Part shown: positions 61,611-64,000 of the stretch, in pieces | Layout of the letters: each line of letters opens with the position of its first letter | How positions within the stretch are numbered: position 1 is the first letter of the stretch | The notes under the pieces: generated by a model | What the model saw: the letters and a program-made list of their open reading frames with translations, nothing else | What the model was told of the DNA's origin: nothing | The model's database searches: none | Origin: Scilla litardierei | Lineage: Eukaryota > Streptophyta > Magnoliopsida > Asparagales > Asparagaceae | Assembly: GCA_030789695.1 (NCBI GenBank) | Contig: CM061139.1 | Coordinates: 2,123,878-2,187,877 of the forward strand | Length of the DNA: 64,000 bases | Direction: 5' to 3' | Position numbers and translations under genes: made by a program

Positions 61611-62574
61611 CGCACTGCGGCGTGCGTAAGGATAGTACGTGTAATGCTCCATAGGGGTAGATGTATCCTAAGGTGGGTAGGTGATCAGCCTTAGGGTAAA
61701 ACCCTGGTATTAGGAAACCCAATGTACAGAGCTCCCTGAGGTTAAGCATGGGTAGTTGTTTGTATATACATATACATATACGAGTGGGTATGTGTTTGCA
61801 TGGATATAAAAGTATTGTAGTGTATTTGCTTGTATTTTATAGTTATGTGTCTATAGATATATACGTAAATAAGATACACTATAGATACGAGTATGACTAC
61901 TTATGTGTATTCTTGTAATTCATAATATAGGTGTGTGTATGGTAATGTTGTTTGTATGGATTGAGGTGAATGTAGTATTTGATGAGTGAAATTATGTATA
62001 AAACATATTATCTGTGCAAGAGAGTATTATGTATTATCTATGTGGTAATCTATACTTAGATTATATTTGGGGGTGTATATGTATGAATAAATGGATGTAT
62101 ATAGAGCTGTAAGTATGTATACTAAAGTATGATGCATTAAAGTGATGGTAGAAGATATATTTGTATATGAGGTGTCTAATGGATGAGTGTATATATACGG
62201 AGTATCTATGTGAATATGTATTGGTGTGCAAATACATTTATGTTATATGCGTTGGTATATGGATGTTTGTTGGTAAGTGTAAGTGGAAGTATATTTGAAT
62301 GTATAAAAGTGTATGATGGTATACATAAGTATAATTGTATATGTATGCGTACTATAAATGTGGTTGTGTAAATTGACATAGTGAGATATGTGTGTATGAA
62401 TATAGCTACAATGGGATGTGTACCATAAGTAGTGTGTGAAATATATTGGCTTACTAAATGGTGTGTATAGATAAACATAAGTAGGTATGCTAAGTTATGC
62501 AACATTGGTGTACTTATATATCAAGTGATAATATGTGAGTGTAGCATATGAATAAGATTTATATGTATTGTGTA

Positions 62575-62577
<3 letters not shown>

Positions 62578-62620
<43 letters not shown>

Positions 62621-62660
62621 TGTGTGTGTGTGAGAGAGTGTGTGTGTGTGTATATATACA
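62578..62660 (+). repeat. Microsatellite (GA)n(GT)n
   Basis: About 40 bp of GA followed by GT runs interrupted by GAGAGA, ending in a TATATA stretch. Confidence 0.95.
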
Positions 62661-63780
62661 TATACTGAATTAATATAATCCTTGTGCTATAGTATATATA
62701 TATAGTGTCACATGTATATATATACTGTATTGAATATGTGTTACGTTGACTGCTTGTATGTAAGTATATTTGTGCACTGTATAAGTGGTTAAATATAGAT
62801 TTACGTGAGTGAATATTGGATATGAATACATATGTATGTATTCTTGCATATATATAAAGTGAGTGTGTATTATAAGGTTGATACTATACATATATGCTGA
62901 CCGGACTATTTACTATAGTGATATATACTGTGTACATTCTTATGTGCGAACTATTATATATATTTGTCTATATAATTGTAAGTGTTCATACTTATGTGCT
63001 TAAGTGATATATTTGCGTATGGTTACCCACTTGATATGTGGTGCACCATATCAATGTGTATCATTATTGGTGTATGATTGTTTACCATAAATGCATCAAT
63101 AATTGGATTTACCTACTTATGTATGTATGTATAAGTATGCTAACTCTGTGACTTATGAGTATGGTGTGTTTAAATTTCGTGTGAACACGTATGTATGTAG
63201 ATATATATAAATATAAGGAGTGTGTGATTACCTATAGAGATGTATGTATTTAGATATATCTATATGTATCCATGTAATGGCATATGTCTTTGATCATATA
63301 CTTGTGTGAATCTTTATGTAAGCACATATGTGTTGAGTGAACAAGTGTATAAATATTGGTGTGTATATTAATGACTTGGGTGTATCTATACATGTTTCTA
63401 CTTATTGCTATGTACGACATTGATACATGTGCCCATGTGTATAAGTGTACTAGCATGGGTGTACATATTAGTCTTTATATATATGTGAGTATTCTCATGC
63501 AATATAGATATATTTGTGAGTACATGGATGAATGTGGAATGTATAGTACTATGTATGTATTGTGATGATTTGTCTGTGTGTATACCTATATTCTTGGATA
63601 AGAATGTGTATATATATGTTTATAATCTACGGTATAGTGCATGTATACATGCGTGTATAGTATATACATATAGCGTTATTTGTATTTCTAGGGTAGGGAA
63701 ACCCTTATACTATTCAGTCTCCGGTCAGACCTTTAGCATAGAAAGTCCGAGGGCGGACTTGGTTATTAAGGTGGGTAGAA

Positions 63781-64000
63781 TGTAATGACCCTACTTTTCA
63801 TATACGCGTATTTGTACGTATTTTTGACATAGATACGTCCGTATATTTTTGGGAAGTATGCCCATATTTTTCTTTTAATTATTTGATGTATGAATTTATT
63901 TTAAAAGATTTTAAACTCATTACTTGAATTTAGTAAATGAGAGTATTTGGAGAAATGCATGTATTTGGAGTGTATGAAGTATTTATTCAAGTATTTTTAA
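63781..64000 (+). repeat. LARD1 3' LTR, first 220 bp
   Basis: Matches 58817-59036 at 219 of 220 positions (a T-to-C change near the end). Continues beyond the window. Confidence 0.95.

Larger units (their letters stand above)
61589..63780 (+). other. LARD1 internal region, T/A/G-rich and non-coding
   Basis: 2.2 kb. From about 61.75 to 63.68 kb the plus strand is dominated by TATGTGTATATAT-like words and is poor in C. A (GA)n(GT)n microsatellite lies at 62578-62660. Open frames here are short and Tyr/Val/Ile-rich artefacts. Confidence 0.85.
58817..64000 (+). mobile_element. LARD1: large non-coding LTR retroelement (right LTR cut by window)
   Basis: 5' LTR 58817-61588, primer site 61591-61610, interior 61589-63780, purine tract AAGGTGGGTAGAA (63768-63780), and 3' LTR from 63781. 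The visible 220 bp of the 3' LTR differ from the 5' LTR at one base. The interior codes for nothing recognisable, which defines a LARD. The LTR ends are inverted (TGTAATGACCC / GGGTCGTTACA). The flank before it is GGTGT; the other flank lies outside the window. Confidence 0.88.

Noticed and set aside
62183..63785. Tyr/Val-rich frames in the LARD1 interior
   Set aside because: Short, unconserved-looking, and explained by TATGTG-rich composition.

Overview
This is a repeat-dominated piece of a plant nuclear genome, almost certainly a flowering plant and probably a eudicot; the species cannot be named from the sequence. The evidence is an oligopeptide-transporter (OPT) gene with canonical GT-AG introns, Ty1/copia and Ty3/gypsy (Athila- and Tat-type) retroelements using initiator-Met primer sites, plant-type Helitrons, a hAT-type MITE and a plant L1 LINE. 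No bacterial, organellar, rRNA or tRNA gene was seen.

One host gene is convincing. It is an OPT gene on the minus strand: exon 1 at 22508-23023, exon 2 at 749-846 and the start of exon 3 at 1-131, running off the left edge. All three exons join in frame. Intron 1 is about 21.7 kb and is a stack of transposons: a copia element (1346-9334, itself carrying a solo LTR and a MITE), a decayed copia fragment, a short gag-bearing LTR element with a relative nested inside it (10589-14284), a second copia element (15340-20198) inside a Tat-like LTR, and a Helitron (20830-21487).

Upstream of that gene the window is nested retroelements. At 25026-31867 a gag-only copia-like element sits in an Athila/Tat-type LTR. 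At 35061-37012 there is a solo LTR full of CAGTCGACTG palindromes. A truncated LINE (38.6-40.4 kb), a long hairpin and a second Helitron (40622-41188) follow. From 42 to 49.5 kb there are Tat-type remnants: a plus-strand open frame resembling the PF04195 'gypsy-type transposon' family, a minus-strand gag, and two related minisatellite arrays, broken by an Athila-type solo LTR (43386-44836). A second palindrome-rich solo LTR (49983-57578) is split by a young second copy of the gag-only element (50642-56501). The right end is a non-coding LTR element (LARD, from 58817) with 2.77-kb LTRs, a tRNA-Ile-type primer site and a T/A/G-rich interior; its right LTR is cut by the window edge.

Most boundaries are supported by matching 5-bp (8-bp for the hAT MITE) target duplications read directly from the sequence, so the order of insertion can be reconstructed. 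None of the retroelements here encodes an intact pol. The two near-complete gag-only elements and the LARD must depend on enzymes supplied from elsewhere.
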